Source: Alphaproteobacteria bacterium (GTDB taxonomy: Bacteria; Pseudomonadota; Alphaproteobacteria; UBA828). From it: DNA of 7,181 nucleotides. This document shows, in pieces, positions 6,415-7,181 of the stretch. The notes under the pieces were generated by a model that saw only the letters and a program-made list of their open reading frames with translations, did not search any database and was not told the origin of the DNA. The stretch lies in assembly GCA_018668475.1 (NCBI GenBank), contig JABJCZ010000325.1:1-7181 (forward strand). The letters run 5' to 3'. The position numbers and the translations under genes were made by a program. Every line of letters starts with the position of its first letter. The first letter of the stretch is position 1.

Positions 6415-6595
6415 CGTTGAGCACCAGAGCGGATAGGCAAATGACCTGTGAATTCCATCATCGGGAATGTCTTAGCAGGAGAGAAGTACAGGCGTCGAGC
6501 GGCACGATGGTCGCGGGCACGATAATGGGCTTTGCCAGCGTCGTTCTGGGGACTAGGCTTGACATGCCAAAGACATTTTCGAGAGGAAGAAAGCC
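6415..6595. other. Intergenic region between pyrD and the flavin-reductase-like gene
   Basis: This 181-bp gap lies upstream of both divergent genes. A TTGACA at 6559-6564 is too close to the flavin-reductase start to pair with a normal -10. A TTGCCA-like -35 (6530-6535) with TAGGCT after 16 bases is possible but weak. GGCACGAT occurs twice, 15 bases apart (6501-6508 and 6516-6523). I see no tRNA, riboswitch-like fold or convincing small gene. Confidence 0.3.
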
Positions 6596-7099
6596 ATGGA
6601 TGACGCCGCTAAAAAAACAGCACTCCGCATGATCCCCTACGGGATCTACGTCATGACCGCAGAGGACAGCGATGGTCGTGTCGGAGGCGCCACGGTCAAC
6701 TGGGTCACGCAAACCTCATTCGACCCGCCGTTGGTTGCCGTCGGGGTAAAAGCTGACGCGGTAAGCTACGGCATCGTGAAATCATCTGGTCATTTCGCAC
6801 TCAACATGCTCGGTAAGGGCCAGCAGGGTGTCGCCTTCGGCTTCTTCAAGCCTGCCGAACAAGAGGGCAACACACTGAGCGGCGAACCCATCCATCCCGG
6901 CACCACCGGCTCACCGATTTTGGAAAACGCCGTCGCGGCGGTCGAATGCAAGGTGCGGGAGATCGTGGAGATCGGCGATCACCACGTGGTCATCGGTGAG
7001 GTCGTGGAGGCAACCGTCCACAAGACGCCGGAAGGCCGCGCGGATGAAGCTATCCTCGAAATGAAAGAGCTCGGCGACAACGTCTTTTATGGCGGCTAG
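6596..7099 (+). CDS. Flavin reductase-like domain protein (FMN-binding split barrel)
   Basis: The 167-residue product resembles the flavin reductase-like (split-barrel FMN-binding) family. An N-terminal strand PYGIYVMTAE (14-23) is followed by GGATVNWVTQTSFDPPLVAVGV (30-51), in which the DPPLV motif is the family hallmark for flavin-site packing. Then come SSGHFALNML (63-72) and GDHHVVIGEVVEA (127-139), the usual late strand. Such proteins use NAD(P)H to reduce free or bound flavin, often for a partner monooxygenase, or act as small flavoproteins in electron transfer; the actual partner cannot be told here. The length is typical and no signal peptide or membrane segment is seen. The ATG at 6596 is preceded by a purine-rich GAGAGGAAG ribosome site (6581-6589). 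It stands alone on the plus strand next to pyrD, and no neighbour suggests a specific pathway. Confidence 0.88.
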   Translation: MDDAAKKTALRMIPYGIYVMTAEDSDGRVGGATVNWVTQTSFDPPLVAVGVKADAVSYGIVKSSGHFALNMLGKGQQGVAFGFFKPAEQEGNTLSGEPIHPGTTGSPILENAVAAVECKVREIVEIGDHHVVIGEVVEATVHKTPEGRADEAILEMKELGDNVFYGG

Positions 7100-7122
7100 T
7101 TGGGGCACTAATCTGGCGGGTC

Positions 7123-7181
7123 TTAGTCGGGGTCCTGGTGGGCCTTATCGTCGATCCTGGCGAACATACGGCGTGCCGAGG
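7123..7181 (-). CDS. Possible C-terminal end of an unidentified gene, cut by window edge
   Basis: On the minus strand an open frame enters from the right edge and ends at TAA (7123-7125), giving a tail ending MFARIDDKAHQDPD. Fifteen of its 18 codons have G or C in the third position, as in the neighbouring genes, and the hydrophilic tail looks like a normal protein end. It would converge on the flavin-reductase-like gene with a 23-bp gap. Only 18 codons are visible, and a plus-strand frame encoding a hydrophobic stretch overlaps it but lacks a start, so this is a weak call with no family assignment. Confidence 0.3.
   Translation of the reverse strand, partial: SARRMFARIDDKAHQDPD

Noticed and set aside
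6501..6523. GGCACGAT direct repeat 15 bases apart
   Set aside because: An eight-base repeat in GC-rich DNA is readily explained by chance, and no promoter is clearly placed relative to it.
6417..6632. Possible small gene (71 codons) upstream of the flavin-reductase-like gene, including a hydrophobic MVAGTIMGFASVVLG stretch
   Set aside because: No ribosome site at a suitable distance from any start, and it overlaps the well-supported start of the next gene in another frame.
7099..7181. Plus-strand hydrophobic frame (WRVLVGVLVGLIVDPG) at the right edge
   Set aside because: No in-frame start with a ribosome site is visible, and the opposing minus-strand frame has codon use closer to its neighbours.

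Overview
The window is a GC-rich bacterial chromosomal segment packed with housekeeping and central-carbon genes. An alphaproteobacterium is the most likely source. This rests on three things: a large ScfR/RamB-type regulator transcribed divergently from isocitrate lyase, a class 2 (quinone-linked) dihydroorotate dehydrogenase carrying a GANK-type motif, and the protein style overall. It is an inference without a database search. I see no transposase, integrase, phage gene, CRISPR array, tRNA or rRNA.

Left part (1-3814): a C2/C3 carbon-use module. On the minus strand lie a 476-residue XRE-type regulator of the short-chain fatty acyl-CoA regulator family and, 70 bp downstream of it, the first 219 codons of an acetoacetate-decarboxylase-like protein cut by the window edge. 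Divergent from the regulator is aceA (isocitrate lyase, glyoxylate shunt). The two divergent genes are separated by 213 bp of AT-rich DNA. It holds a 20-bp near-perfect palindrome, a second 11-bp palindrome and plausible sigma-70 promoter elements for the regulator. aceA ends in a strong intrinsic terminator.

Middle (3837-6414): the last three steps of de novo UMP synthesis, dihydroorotate to orotate (pyrD), orotate to OMP (pyrE) and OMP to UMP (pyrF). They are neighbours but not one operon: pyrE is minus, pyrF plus and pyrD minus. pyrE and pyrF diverge from a 122-bp gap. pyrF and pyrD converge so tightly that their two TAG stop codons are formed from the same palindromic CTAG.

Right part (6415-7181): a 181-bp gap with little readable structure, then a 167-residue flavin-reductase-like split-barrel protein on the plus strand. 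At the right edge there may be the tail of another minus-strand gene.

No obviously new biological system is visible. The most useful items are the operator-like architecture between the regulator and aceA, and the gene-end arrangement of the pyrimidine genes.
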